Assembly (NCBI GenBank): GCA_023375675.1 | Contig: JALQBC010000003.1 | Location: forward strand, 62,001-126,000 | Direction of reading: 5' to 3' | From: Cytospora piceicola | Lineage: Eukaryota > Ascomycota > Sordariomycetes > Diaporthales > Cytosporaceae | Length of the DNA stretch: 64,000 nt | In this document: positions 43,501 through 56,592 of the stretch, piece after piece | Layout of the letters: the number at the start of each line of letters is the position of its first letter | Numbering within the stretch: position 1 is the stretch's first letter | Translations under genes and position numbers: made by a program | Notes under the pieces: generated by a model | What the model was told of the DNA's origin: nothing | The model's input: only the letters and a program-made list of their open reading frames with translations | The model's database searches: none

Positions 43501-46500
43501 GCTCGCTCTATCTGGTCTCCATCAGGAATGGCCGGATGCCCGGATGTGCGGATAGCTCGTGGAAACTCAGGTTACACAGGCCACATCGAGGTCACAGCTT
43601 CTTCTGATCTCGTGAACGGATCGTCTTTCCAGTCGGTAAAGACCTGGCGCGAAGTTCGCCCAATTAGACATAAAAAAAGCCAATTGACCAAGTCCTAGGT
43701 AACAAGACCACACGAAGCATGGTTGCACCCCCAAGAATCTCCTATGGTTCCTCGTCGTGGTAGTGGGCCACTTCTTGCCCATCGCACTTAGACTCTGGGG
43801 AATCATCCGCACTGTCGCTCATCGCTTCCTCTTCGAAAGGGCAGGACCCCAATCTCGAAAAAATTAAAATCCGGGGAAGACAGGGGCACAGGGGTTTTCC
43901 GAAGCTGGGGAAGAAGGGTGCGCAGGGATTCTCCATCTCGGGGTGCCACATGATGCTCGCAGCCTCGATTGGAGATGAGTCGTAATTAAGAAAAAATTAG
44001 CTCAATTGGTTTGGAGTCGGTTCGCAGATAACGGTTGACTCCATCGATTCGGAGTTCTCGTCAGGGAGTAGGCACAAAGGCGGCCGGCCGCCACCAGAGA
44101 GTGACATGGACAGCCACATTGTGACTATGCCCAACAAAGGTGATGAGGTTCGGCAATATGTTCGGCCATGCGACTGCGGTTATCATTCGACGAGGATAAT
44201 GTAAGGGTATGTTTGTAAGTGGATTTCCCAATATGATATATCACGGCGGAGATGACCAGACGGTGGCTACTTGGTGCTGGGAGACAACCACCAGTTTTCC
44301 CTTGACAGACCTGCAGACAGGCTAGATGAGCTGGCTACCTGCAGGGCACCGGAAACGAACAGGAAGCCACAGGACGAGGATGGTGTAGCACAGAAAACGT
44401 ATCTCTGCTCGGTGAAGGGGCCGAGGCTTGCCTCATGGAAAAGACATTGACGCTGTGACAACTGTGTGCGAATCGAGGTTTGAGTATCTGCTACTTATTT
44501 GCTAGCATCATGAGCTGCGAACGAAAGAAAATCTGGTCTGCAGGATCAAGCGACAACTGTCGACTGTGACGGGTGCGTGGACTCCTACACCACACGGGAA
44601 TAGGCGGTGCTCAACGCTGGCGAGGTTGCTAATAGAGTGGCTTGCAGACGAGTTGTGAGACGGCGGGCCTCAGAAGTGCGCACTTGACCTCCCGTCCCGT
44701 TTTGTGAGGTCCTTGGTGGCACTGTTTGACATGAAATGGAACTTTGGAAGGCATTTGCTGGTCATGCCGACCCCATGTAGAACCAAGTTTGTGCGGGTCA
44801 GATACCTAGGTAGACATGCGAAGAGTAGCGGAACGACCTTTGCGGGATGCTGAGAGTACTGTACCCCAACTGAGTCCTTCCTGTACTACTAGTACCTAGG
44901 TACCCATAGATGTCAAGAAGAGCCTCAGCGCTTTCATCACGGATCCTGATGCTCGAGTGAACAAAGTCAGCAGCAGTATTAGTCCGGGTTTTCGATTGCG
45001 GTAAATATGATGGTACCGACTTTTTCGAAGTCAAAACTATGGAACGTCTCAAGGCAAGTTCTGTCATCTGGACGGCCACACTTAGGTTTGTCAGGAATTC
45101 CAAAAAGCCCATAATACATGGTGCCGTGCTCTCCAGGATCAGTACGGCATCAAATGCGAACCAAAGGAGCCGACTCCAGACCCAGGAATCGATGTTAAAT
45201 GGCAGGGTTCCCGTCACGAGGCCAAACCAGAACTCTGAAACTGATAGTGATGGACATTGCAGTGCCGTTCACACATCGGAGATCTGGCGACTTTGGGTAA
45301 ACATCGTCGTTGAGGCTGTGCAACCCGCTTCCAGGGGGCCAGGCGTGTTAGCGGGAAAGTAACCACACCAATAATAAGTCTCAACCTCTCACAAGGTGCG
45401 TGACTTCGGAGCTTGAGAGGCGGCATGCTTGTATGAGCACTGTGTGGACTTGCTTACCACCATCCGGAATTGCTTTTGTAGGAACTTACTGTGTACTTAT
45501 ATAACAGGGACAAGGGCTGAAGGGGCACACCATCCAACAGGTCCCTACCCTGCCATAATAACAGCACATAGTACATACAAGGGTCCAGCGGCCAGAGCTT
45601 CCCTCGACCCCTCCATGCCCCTCCACGAAGCTCTAGCTTATCGCGCCCTTTCGACCTCAGATAGATGGAGGGGCACTTTCTGCAGGCTCCAGATTGGTCA
45701 GGCACACCAGGGTTGCCCCTTTGGCGTCGGACCCGCATAGAGTCGCATCTGTCGAGCCTTGGGGGATTAAGATGGCTGGATGGCCAGCAACTGGCAGCCT
45801 CTCATAAAGTCGGTGTGTTTAGTTCCCGTGGCTTCGAACAAGCAAGCGTTTTGAGCCTTTAAATGCCAGGTCCAACCCTTCAAATGAAGGCTGTGTAAGC
45901 TTTCTCTCCGTTGCTCTTCCAGCTTTCAACAACAGACATTGGCCCACAACCCATTCAAAGCTGTCCCCAGAGCTTGCTGCTTGTGCCCCTCCAGATGGCG
46001 GGGCGCCAGGGGCAGATGGGCCCATCGGGCAGGCAGGCGAACTTTCTGTCTCAAAAGTCCGATAAGCGCCCGCCCGTGTGGGTTCGCATGCTACAGTACC
46101 TGGGTTTGAGAGTGGAAGGCCGCAAATCACACCGAGCTCTCCTGATCCAAGGGGCTACTGTGAGTAATAATACTGCGCTGTGACGATATGGTGGACCCAG
46201 AGATGGGGAACCTCTCGAACTTGACGATGGCGGCCTGACTGCCTGATCACAAATATGTCCGTTTCGATTGAAGAGCAGACACATCAGTTCTTGAGGGGGG
46301 AGGCCCGCTGTTAGGGTGGATTGCATCATCTCCGACTATGCTGCAGCATCTGGGCCTGCCTGGTGGCTGGCGTTGGCTCATAATACCTTCACAGTTGAGG
46401 CTGCTGCCGATGAGAGTTGTTGTTTCATCCATCAAGCTATGAATAGGTTGTTAAATGCATGGCATATAACATTGCATCGCATTGTCCCTGACTCAGTTAG

Positions 46501-49500
46501 TGGGTTAGCCGGCTGTCAGGCTGCCCCAACGGACACTTGACAGGCCTGACAGGGCCATACCTAGCTGCTTGAGACACATAGACGGATTGGTACTCCTTGT
46601 CTTTTGCGCCGACTTTGCCGTAGGAAGAGTACCGCCATTGGTCGCCTCTGGAAGGCCGATGGACAGGCTGCGCCTTGTGGTGTGGAACGGCTTCTTAGTC
46701 TTTTAAGCCGCTAATATCCCGATGACAGCGACAAGCCTACGGGTGCCCTGTATTTGACCTGCTGAACTTGTTGATGCCAGCCTTGAAAGGCGCATTAACA
46801 CTCGAGGTTCTAGTTTCGAGGTCTCACAACTCGACCTGTCCACATGTGTACACAATATGTTGTGACATCGATGCCCAGGCCAGCCATAGGTATTGCTTCG
46901 TGAACGCCGGAGGCACAAGACACCGGCTTCCGTTGCCAAAGCAAATCGGTGAGTAGAACAAGATAACTTTGACCGCTCACAACCCACGATCTCATCTTTC
47001 GGGCTTTAACATCATCGTCGTAGGCTGGGAAGCATACCGAAGCGAGATCTTTTCACGATCCTGTGAGTTCCGTTAGGACGACACAAGTGGGTACGTTGTT
47101 GACGTCATTGCACCTCGACAATCGATTCGGATCAGGCCATACATGCTTCATATACTCCGTAGCGCGAGAGTGTTTGCACGCATATGGGTCTAATTCCTAA
47201 GTCCGTTGCTGAGAGGACAGGGACCACAATCGTTAACACCATGCGCGGCCAGGTGAAGCTGTCCGACAGCGCAGGAGCCAATCCAGGGATGCATGAAGGA
47301 CATCTGTAGCTACCTAGGTATTTTCCAGTGCCACCGTCGTACCCTTGGCTTCTTGTCACCTCATCGAACGATGACGAAGCCACTGTCAGTTGTGGTCAGA
47401 ACTTCCGCTTCAAGAGGAAGCTTTAGCAGGAACAGCACCTGGGCACACATGATCGAGGTTTGTTGGCTACTGCACACTACACCCGCGAGGATTAGCACCA
47501 GGGCCCCAGTTCATAACTCTCAAGTTTGTGGGTACCTGAACCTTACGCTGGGCGCAAAGCCACTTCTAGGCCAAAGCTCTCTGTCACTTGATCGCCTATA
47601 CCCTTTGTGAACAGGCGGGTTTTGGGGTGGATCTTGCAACCCAGCGGCTGCAGAGCTGATCGGTGGCAGATTGGCTGTGCGATCGATGATAAAACCAATG
47701 AGACGAGGTGTGGTTGGACGGACTGTCACTTCCTGGATTTGCCATCATCCTGCAAGTGACTTCTTTTCGAAGGCACGAAAGGTGGGCTCCAGCATCCATC
47801 CAATGCTATTGCTAACGATGCAAGGCCTTAAGTAGCCGAGCCCGATAGCGCGCACTGTGATGGTAACGCCGGTGAGGCAAGTAGGGAACTCTCGACGGAC
47901 CCGATCATGGATTGAAATGCTTGCCGAAACAATGTCATAATTTTTAGAGAGACATCTAGAGCTACTGCGTCCTTTGGGGATTTCAGCCTTGAGTACCCAG
48001 AGCAGTCTGATGATACGACTGCACGCGTAAGCACCTAGGTAACCATGAACAGTTGGAGATCAGCAGAGCCGCCACATAGATCGACTCACATAAGCAATGA
48101 GCGATATCCATCAAAGACAATCGGATTGCCCAATGTGGCAACATGGTGACCAAACAACCAAGGCCATTGTTGCATCTGGTCAGTACTTGTATACATGAAC
48201 CCGTAGACAAGCTCGCCAGCCTGTCGTCAAGTCCGGTCCTTGTCTCCAAGTCAATTCCAGGCTGCATTGGTGGTCTGGCTAGATGGATGGATGGTGGTGC
48301 CACATAAAATCGGATGGCCTGCAAGCCAGGCTTACACAGTACCGTAGCTTTGCTCGAAGTGATGGGCCCCGCGGTTGAATTAGAAGAACCAGTGCCGCGA
48401 TAATAGCTGCGGCTCTTGATCAAGTCTCAGTTGACTCGAGTTGCCGTGTACGACGCGCTGCTTCATAACCAAATGCGGGCGTTCCCTTGGACAAGTCTTA
48501 GAAAGTTGCAACGGCTGAACGAGTCCATGATTTGGACCCTGCCTTCTATGCAGTAGAAAGTGTACATGAGGCACTGTGCGCCACGGGGAAAACAACACGC
48601 TGTGCAATGCAGCAGTGCTAGGCTAAGAAGAGGCCGGCGCCGGTGAACTGATCAATCAGCAAGCGGTTGGGTGCGGTAGCCCTGCAAGGTGTGTGTTAGG
48701 GGTCTTCCGGTTCTCGCAACATTCGGGCGACCAAAACAGAAGGCGGCCGCGCAGTGGCTAGGAGGGATCAACGATGGTTTTGCTTGTGTTTAACGAAAAG
48801 ATGATCGTAGGGACATGTTTTGATTCCGATAGCCTGCGTGTTGAACAGCCCAATCAACGAACAAGTAGGACGGGAGCATAAGCAGTACCAAAAGGTGGTG
48901 TCGGTTTGATCTCTAAGACCCATGGGATGGCCTCTCAATATGTACTGTGGCACTAGGCTCAAGGCTGGCGGCTAGAGACTGGCGGCTGAAGGCTGGATGA
49001 ATAAAGGCTGAGGCAGCGGGCTGTAGAGAACCGCGAAGCACGATGCACAAACCACGCAGTCATGCGTAGCAAAGTAAAGCAAAGCAAAGCAAAGAGACAC
49101 CGCGCGGTTGAAGGAGAGGGCGGTAAGTGTGATGTTGCTGAATTGTCGCTTGTATCTCTCGGCGGAGAGGAAAAGGATTCATCCAGACTCAATCGCATCA
49201 TGGGAAGAGGCCCTGGTTGGTGCCTGAAGCGAAACAGAGATGATGGATGCTTGCTTGATTCAAATATAACGCAGTACTATGCATCACATAGCCAAGAATG
49301 CTCCAAAAGATGCAGGTCCTGGTCTCTTCCCGTTCCCACTCTGACTTCCAAGATTCTGGAAGCATTGCGCGGTAGGTACGGATTACCGGTACTGAACGGG
49401 CTGTCTGGCTGCCCAGGTGCAGGCAGGTGCTATCACAAGGAAAGAGCCTCGTGCTTTTTGTCCTCCTGACCTCGTGAACTTATGTAATCATCAGCCGTGC

Positions 49501-50711
49501 CAGGATGATACCGGCTGAAGTTGGACCCTTGACGCCCAGTCTAAGTGGGCTCCGTGTTGGGACCATCTTTTGTACCGTGCCCCTGCCGTTTCCTGGGGTT
49601 TGTTGGGGTTCAGGTGTTGGCTGCTCCGTGCTCTCTTTCTCCTTCCTGCAAGGTTCAGCTTTCCACAGTATTACTACTCAAGTACCTGAGTACGTACAAG
49701 GTCTACTTTCCAGCTCAGGGCAACTTCGCAGCAGACATACCTAGGTATCCAATCAATCAAAAGACGTAGTGAACAGTTATAATCACCCTAAAGATGGGAA
49801 ATCTGGGATAAACGGTCGTAAGAAGTACTTGTCTACGCATATACGGATTCGAACTTGGGTGTCCAGTTGTTGCCAGTCGGTAGGGGCGGCGTGAGGGGCC
49901 GGGATCAGGGTGTCAGGTCCGATGCTACCATAGTAGGGATTTACGGTACCAAAATACGACTGTACCTGAGCCCACACAGTGTTCCTTGGAGGTGAGTCAC
50001 CTATTGTATATACTGTGTACCCCGGGAGCCACAGTTGGGACTGGGACACTTTTGGGGCACTGGGACGCTGGAACAGGGACTGGGAAAGTGTGCCTTCTGC
50101 TTGCATTTCCAATCTCCAATGTGTGCTTCAAGTCACCCTTTACATGTCTGTGCTTCTTCATCATCTATCATTCCTTCCTTTTCCCCTTCCCATTCTCTCC
50201 AATACTTGCCTTGCCCAATTGCTCCCCGTCCTGTTGAGCAAACCACAAGAATCCCAAGGTTCCTGTTGACTTAGTTACTCTTCCTCAGTCATCTCGAATA
50301 TCACAAGATATGAGATAGGTCTACACCAATCAATACCCATTCAAAGCTTTTATTATTGTTTCTTCTATCCTTCTCGCCTCCACCGCTTCCTCTGCTCCGC
50401 CCCCAACCTTTACTGTCGCCTGCCTGTTGTCGTCGAGTCGCTGTGCCCCTTCGAGTTCCGTGACCCAACAGAACATAACCTCGCCCCTTGAAAGAGCAGC
50501 ATCTGCGCAGCTTCGACCGAAGCTCAAAAGTTACAAACAATCAAACAATCAATCATCTATCTATCTATCAATCAACCAGTCTTCTGAGAGCGTACGGAGT
50601 CCAATACAAGCAAATCAAGCGACAAAGCAAATAACAACCGAGTTGTTTGCCGTCTGCCGAGTTCCGCCGAGAGAGAGCTTGGATAGATTCATTCGCACTA
50701 GCAGCAGCACT
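37530..50711. other. 13-kb gene desert
   Basis: No frame in this stretch looks like a known protein. The left few hundred bases are the sugar porter promoter and the right end is the leader of the zinc-finger gene. The most protein-like pieces are a plus-strand frame at about 39334-39546 (SPDELSGYMGSVAVLSQALSA), a hydrophobic minus-strand frame at 44798-45217, a 98-codon plus frame at 43259-43555, and a 135-codon plus frame at 49062-49469 that starts in an AAAGC repeat. None has recognisable motifs or clear splice partners. Six exact TACCTAGGTA palindromes occur here (40310, 40523, 44803, 44893, 47311, 49738), and a G-quadruplex motif at 43162-43182. Base composition is not strikingly AT-rich, unlike RIP-degraded repeats. 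Confidence 0.6.
43162..43182 (+). repeat. G-quadruplex motif
   Basis: Three runs of four G and one of six G, separated by single A residues. It fits the canonical intramolecular quadruplex pattern with one-base loops. Confidence 0.75.
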
Positions 50712-53700
50712 ATGGGCAACGACGCTGGCCCGAAGCTGGAATCCGCTACCGCGACCTTCAATATGTCCAATACTCCTCCTTCTTCTACAGACCCAGATGT
50801 TACTGCTCCTCAGGGCGATGACGCTGGTATGCTCACTGTCTCTGCTGTGCAATGCCTTGTGACTTTCGTCTCCAGCCCCTTGGAACCCAAGACCCGCGGC
50901 TTTCCCTGGTAGTCCCAACAGACTTGGCTAATCTGTGAATCTGCTAAGTAGAAGCTTCGACAATCACCGTCAACACCAAGACGCCCACGGCCAATTTCCC
51001 TCCCCCCAAGACCGACAAGCCTCGTCCTCATGGCTGTACCACTTGTGGCCGCGCATTTGCTCGACTGGAGCACCTGAAACGACATGAACGGTCCCACACA
51101 AAGGAGAAGCCCTTCGAGTGTCCCGAGTGCAAACGATGTTTCGCCCGCCGCGACCTGCTTCTTCGCCACCAGCAGAAGCTGCACCAGTCGACAGCTCCCT
51201 CGTCTCGTCCCCGCAACCGCCGCGAGAGCGCCAGTGGTGTACAACAACTAGGTCAGAGCCGTGCTCGCAAGAATAGCGTGGCTGGTCCCGCTCAGAGTGC
51301 TCCTCCTGCCAATCCAGCTTCCATGAGACCAAGGGCCAACACTATCAGCGTCATTGACGGTGCTGCCATGCAAATGATGGGTGCTGCCAACCCTCCTGTC
51401 GCCCGCATGCCCCCTACTCACAGCCGCCATAACAGTCTGATCGGCCTCCCCTTTCACTATTCCCAGGGCCATTACCCCGGAATGTCAAACGTTCTGGGCC
51501 ACCGTGGCGTACAACACGGTCTTCCCAAGCTGGAGACAAATGGGCTTGGTTTCGACCCGGGCCTTCGCACTGCTCCACCCCACGCAATCTTCCGCAACGA
51601 TTTCAGCATGGACAACATGTTTGGGTCTCACACAATCGATCCCCAGGCTCTCCACCTGGGCATGGACTCGCCGCAGTCTATCGGTGTTGACCCACTTTCA
51701 CCCGTCTTTCATGGGCTCCCGGACTTGTCCAACGGCTCTGCCTTTGGTCTCGATGACTTCTTGCTCAGCGATTTCGCCCAGGGCTTGTCATTCAATAACA
51801 TGGCCGACAATGCCGTTGACGGCTCGTCCCCATCGGCCATTAGTACAGCCAGCCCTGGTGGTATGAGCGACGCTATGATCGACGGTTCCAACAATCCAGT
51901 TTCCACCGCGCCCAACACCTCTTCGGCCTGGGCCCCAGCCATGGTCTCCCCACACATGGCAAACTCATACAGTCTAGAGTTTCCCAGTGTATTCCCCGAT
52001 CTCATGAACGGCGCCCCAGTCTCGCCGCACCCGATGCAGCACGGCATGTTGAGTGACGCGTACTTTACACCACCACCGTCAGCGCTGAATTCGGGTTCAC
52101 CATCAATGATGCCGAATCTGAACTCTCAGAACATGAACCAAACACTGAATTTTGGTCCCGGCCCGGAGACGCCGACTTCGATCAATGGTAACAACACTTA
52201 TGGCACCTCACCCGTCTCGACAATAACTGATTCAACAAGAAACGCCATCCTAGGTGCCCTCTCCTCTACCGCCTCGCTCCACTCGACCCTCGCCAATCGC
52301 AGAGCCTCACTCTCCCTGCAAACTGCACCCTTATCAGCACACGCTCAGGCTCCGCCATCCCTCACAGATACCACCAACAACTTGCCGAGCATCCAGAATT
52401 TGCAACGATATGTCGCCGCCTATCTCGCCTACTTCCACCCGCACATGCCGTTTCTTCACATCCCGACGCTTTCGTTCGAGATCCCAGTCCAAATGGCGAA
52501 TGGTAACTCGAGTAGTATTAGTGGACCTGCATGCCTGGCGCTCTCGATGGCTGCAATCGGCGCTCTGTTCGAGATGGAACACGATCGAGCTCGAGAGCTG
52601 TTTGAAATGGCCAAGAAGATGATTCAAACTTACTTGGAGCAGCGAAGGAAAGCTAACGTGCGAAAGGCCGGGTTCCGAGGATCATCATCCGATCAAGATA
52701 TGCAAGGCCCCCGCGACAGTTCAACGGACACTCCTGTTTGGCTCGTGCAGTCGATGCTCCTGAACGTCGTTTATGGCCACAACTGCGGAGATAAGCGGGC
52801 CGGAGAGATTGCTGCGACACACTGCGCCGCACTTGTTAGCCTGGCCCAGGGTGCTGACTTACTCCGTCCCTCAAATTTTCACGGACGCGACGGGCAAGAC
52901 GCAAAAATGAGCGATGTTTTCGACGAAAATACAGAATGGCTCAGGTGGAAGGCCACCGAAGAACGAAAGCGTACCCTGTACAGCATCTTTATCCTATCGA
53001 GTCTGTTGGTTTCTGCCTACAACCATTCTCCTGCCCTCACCAATTCCGAGGTTCTCCTAGACTTACCCTGCGACGAGGACTTCTTTGAAGCCGAAACAAG
53101 CGCAATATTCAATGCTCGTGGTGGCGTTGCTGGAGCCAACCAAACGCGAGTAACCTTCCACGACGCACTGGGAGAATTGTTGCGCACAAACGGGAAGCAG
53201 CGAAAGCTATCCATGAGTAACGACTGTCAATCTTTTGGGTCGGATTTCCACCCTACTGATCTGCCTCCGACGACACTAAAACCCAGTAGTTTTGGATGTA
53301 TGGTTCTAATCAATGCCCTGCACAATTACATCTGGGAGACTCGGCAGAGGCACCACAGCGAGGCTTGGACTAACGAGGAGACCGAGAAGATGCATCGGCA
53401 CATCGAGCCTGCTTTGAAGGCCTGGCAAGCAGCTTGGGCGAGCAATCCGCACCATTCACTGAAACGCCCCAACCCATTCGGGAAGGGCCCTTTATCTGCG
53501 GATGCAATACCACTACTGGATCTAGCCTATGTGCGTCTTTATGTGAACCTGGCCCGTTCTAAGGACAAGTTCTGGCAACGCGACTGGGATGGCATGGCTG
53601 AGGAGCTGGCTCGGGGAAGCGAAACATTACAACACGCTGAACAATCACAATCAAACCCTCCTGACTCTGTGCCGGCTGATCAGATGGACACGACGGGATC

Positions 53701-54322
53701 CAGTTTTGGTATGGTTGATAGCCAGCCGGCGCAGTCTCCCATGCAGCCATCACTGGCGAATCGGACCACCTCGCGGCGAGAAAAGCACCTCAGAAAGGCA
53801 GCCTTCTTCGCGGCCGACTCCTTGTCGATGTCAGACAAACTAGACTTGACATTCGCAGATTTGACCTGCCGCGACCTGCCACTCCAGGCTGCTCTGTGTG
53901 CCTTCGACTGTGCACAGGTCTTAGCCGAGTGGGTTGCTACGTTGCAGGACAGGATTGGCCAGTATCTTGGCATCCTCGGACAAGATGACGTCGAGCTATT
54001 CCAAGTACCCGCCATCATGCTCCTCGAGGAAGAAGACGTTCAATTGCTGCGCAAGGTCCAAGAGGTCCTGGATGGCTTGGAAAAGAAGATGAAGATGGAG
54101 CTCGTCCCGGATATTGCAGGTGGTTATGCGGTCAAGATATTGAGAGTCACAGCCCACATGCTGGACAAGGCTGCTGTGTGGCCAGGTAAGTCGACATCAG
54201 GAATCATTCTGTAGGTCTTGCTAACGCTCTATACAGGCACACGTTTGATGGCTCAATGCCTCGAGACTCTTGCAAATCACATGAAAGGCCGGGCCGAGAA
54301 GTCCATCAAGGGTGCCGAATGA
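50712..54322 (+). CDS. C2H2 zinc-finger transcription factor with fungal TF domain
   Basis: Three exons, 50712-50826, 50952-54185 and 54237-54322, give 1144 residues. Two adjacent C2H2 fingers lie near the N-terminus: [21 protein letters not shown] (about 67-87) and [22 protein letters not shown] (about 95-117), joined by a TKEKPFE linker. A basic stretch RPRNRRES follows. The middle (about 130-500) is Ser/Pro/Asn/Met-rich and probably disordered. From about 520 ([21 protein letters not shown]) to about 780 is the fungal-specific transcription factor (PF04082-like) domain. The architecture matches yeast Rsf2/Tda9 and S. pombe Klf1 rather than a Zn2Cys6 factor. It should be a nuclear DNA-binding regulator. 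The finger frame joins the start [11 protein letters not shown] through a 125-bp intron. The leader contains ATCT and TCAATCA repeats, and a 13-kb gene-free region lies upstream. Confidence 0.9.
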
Positions 54323-55119
54323 TCTTCCCGCAGCGAAATGGCTCCTGGGCACAGTGTTGGAGACAATACTGTCCATCTCGTGAAGGTACCCACAACTGCA
54401 TACGTTCGATGGTCAAGTTCTTTTTTCCGAATTGCAATCAAAACGTTCGACCACTGTTTTGGCGATGATTGGTATGGCGCAACTTGTTTTCGGCGGGCCA
54501 TTGATGGACGTCTGCTTCATTTTTTTACTTTTTTTGAATGATCAAATGCCGTCACGCACTGAACGACGATTCTCCAAATGAATACCAACGTGTATTGATT
54601 CATGAATGTCTGGAAACAAGACAAACTTTTCAAAATCACTCAAAGTATCGTCACGGGTTGGCTTGGAAAGGCAGTTAACCCTGTCTCAGTCCAGAAGACG
54701 CTGAGCGGGCAAGAAGGGAGAATGATCCACTCCGTTGATGTGCCACGGAGAGCGCTCAAGCCAGAGGGAGAAAAGGAACGGAGAGGTACAATGTCTTTTC
54801 GTTGAAATCCTTCCAAAAATGTGTCACTTGGAAAGGCAGGATGTTGACGGCGAAAAGCAAGGTGCACACCGAGAAACCCCATATATACAAACAGGCAAGG
54901 AAGGCAGGCCGGCGAGCCATGAATTGATGAAATGAGAATGAAGCGGTTCTACATTGATGATAATATCGAAAGTTCCAGGCCGTCTGGGTCAGTGATGTAA
55001 GTCACCACCATTGTGGTTGTGGAGTGATGCAGTGGAGATGTTTAAATATGAGTCTCGAGAGTGCTACAGACACACCGGGCTCAGCGTCAAGGCCGCTTGA
55101 AGTCAAAGAAATTTCTAAA
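54323..55119. other. convergent intergenic region
   Basis: 3' flanks of the zinc-finger and glycosyltransferase-like genes. No gene or notable repeat is seen. Confidence 0.5.
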
Positions 55120-56592
55120 CTACAACCATAAACATGGGTCTATAATGGGCTGCGCCCCTGTTGGTCCGTAAATGATGCTATACTCATCCTCATATGTGAG
55201 CGGATGAGTATCGTAATCATACGGATCCTCACTACTCCAAGCATGCCTCTTCAGAGAGATTGTCCAGCTCCAGCTACTCTCCCAGATGCCCACGAATCGG
55301 CTCGACCTCAACATGATGTCCAGATCCACCAGCGCCATCTGGTCCCACGTCAGAGTGTCCATGAGCATGAGATCCTCCTCGTCCAGGATGTCCCACTTCT
55401 GAAACACCTGCACGCCCGTGGTATGCGTGTCGTTGTACGGAATCTGCAGGTCGGCCACCTCGGCCCTCAGCCGGTCGACGTCGCTCGCCGTGCCCGTCGC
55501 CACGTACAGCACGCTGAGGTTGTTGGCCTTGAGCTGCTCGACGATGTTGGCGGCCTGCATCTCGTACGACGTCCACGCGTACACCTGGACGTCCTTCTCG
55601 GTGCGGACGTGCGCGCCGAGGAACGCGCCCCTCGACGGGGCCGCCGGGCTCTGCCGGGCGCCGATCCTCCCGTACAGGTTGTACAGGGCGCGGGCCGAGA
55701 GCTCGCGGATGTGGCGGGGGAAGCGGGCCAGCTGGCCCCAGTTCTCGCGGAAGCCGGCCCCGTCGGCGGCCACGGGCCAGCTGAAGGCGATGCCCTCGTC
55801 GAAGGCGATGCGCAGCGGGCGGTCCCTGGACGGCTGGGGCAGCCCCTTCTTCCGGACGATGTCCTCGCTGACGTGCCTGTCGAGGGCGGGCCGCCACCGC
55901 TCCGGCTCGATCAGCACGTGGCCGTACTCGGCGGCGATGAGCCTCTTGGGCCCCACGACCTGCGACTCGCCCTTGGCCGGCACCCCCTCGTCCCCCTCGT
56001 CCACGATGTGTAGCTGTGGGCAGTCTCTGGCCAGCGTGCTGAAGAAGTGGTCGCTGTCGAACATGTATGAGATCGGCAGGTCGGTGTCCCAGGCGAAGCT
56101 GTTCTCCATCATCCCGAAGGCCTCTCTCGGGTGGATTACTGGCGTCACGAGCGCCGCTGCTGTTCATCTTGTTAGCCGGACAGAATATCCCCGTGTGATG
56201 GGTTTTTATCGGTGGGAATACTGCGTACCTCCGGCCTCAATGGCATATCTTACACACGCAAGCAAGTTGGTCTTGAGGTTTCCGATGCCACCTGCGATCT
56301 TGTCACAGGACACGACCCTGTCGTCGCGCCATTTGGCCTCGCTGCAGAGCTTCCGTATGCTCTTGCCATCGTACTCGTTGACATAGATGTCCTTCTCCAG
56401 CGCCCGCTGCACGAACTCGTCCCGGGAGATCCAGCCCTCATGGCTCTTCTGGCCACCAACACCGCCAGCGCCATGTGACGGCCGCGCCGTGAGAAACCAT
56501 AGCGTGAAGAGCGTCAGCCCCGCGCCGATGATGTACCGCTTGGAGGTCAAGGTGTTGAGTATGTTCAACGTGCTCTGTCGGCGATGATACAT
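55120..56592 (-). CDS. type II membrane protein, O-fucosyltransferase-like
   Basis: Two exons, 56592-56229 and 56159-55120, give 467 residues. The 69-bp intron joins CVRYAIEAG to AAALVTPVIHPREAF, a join typical of this family. Residues about 19-37 (RYIIGAGLTLFTLWFLTA) form one membrane anchor after a short basic tail, so the protein is probably a type II Golgi or ER protein. The lumenal part has KIAGGIGNLKTNLLACVRYAIEAG, then GAFLGAHVRTEKDV (like the HxRxxxD region of GDP-fucose protein O-fucosyltransferases) and SRFVGIWESSWSWTISLKRHAW (like their C-terminal SSFS segment). The fold assignment is by motif resemblance; donor and acceptor are unknown. The stretch 55440-55980 is markedly GC-rich, leaving most frames open on both strands, but only this one carries family motifs. 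Confidence 0.75.

Noticed and set aside
44798..45217. Hydrophobic 139-codon minus-strand frame
   Set aside because: Ends pass through TACCTAGGTA palindromes found only in noncoding DNA, there is no ATG start, and no domain is recognised.
49062..49469. 135-codon plus-strand frame
   Set aside because: Begins inside an AAAGC simple repeat and shows no recognisable domain or splice context.
55204..56386. Long open frames on the plus strand and in a second minus frame across the glycosyltransferase-like gene
   Set aside because: The DNA here is very GC-rich, so stops are rare in several frames. Only the annotated minus frame carries membrane-anchor and family motifs.
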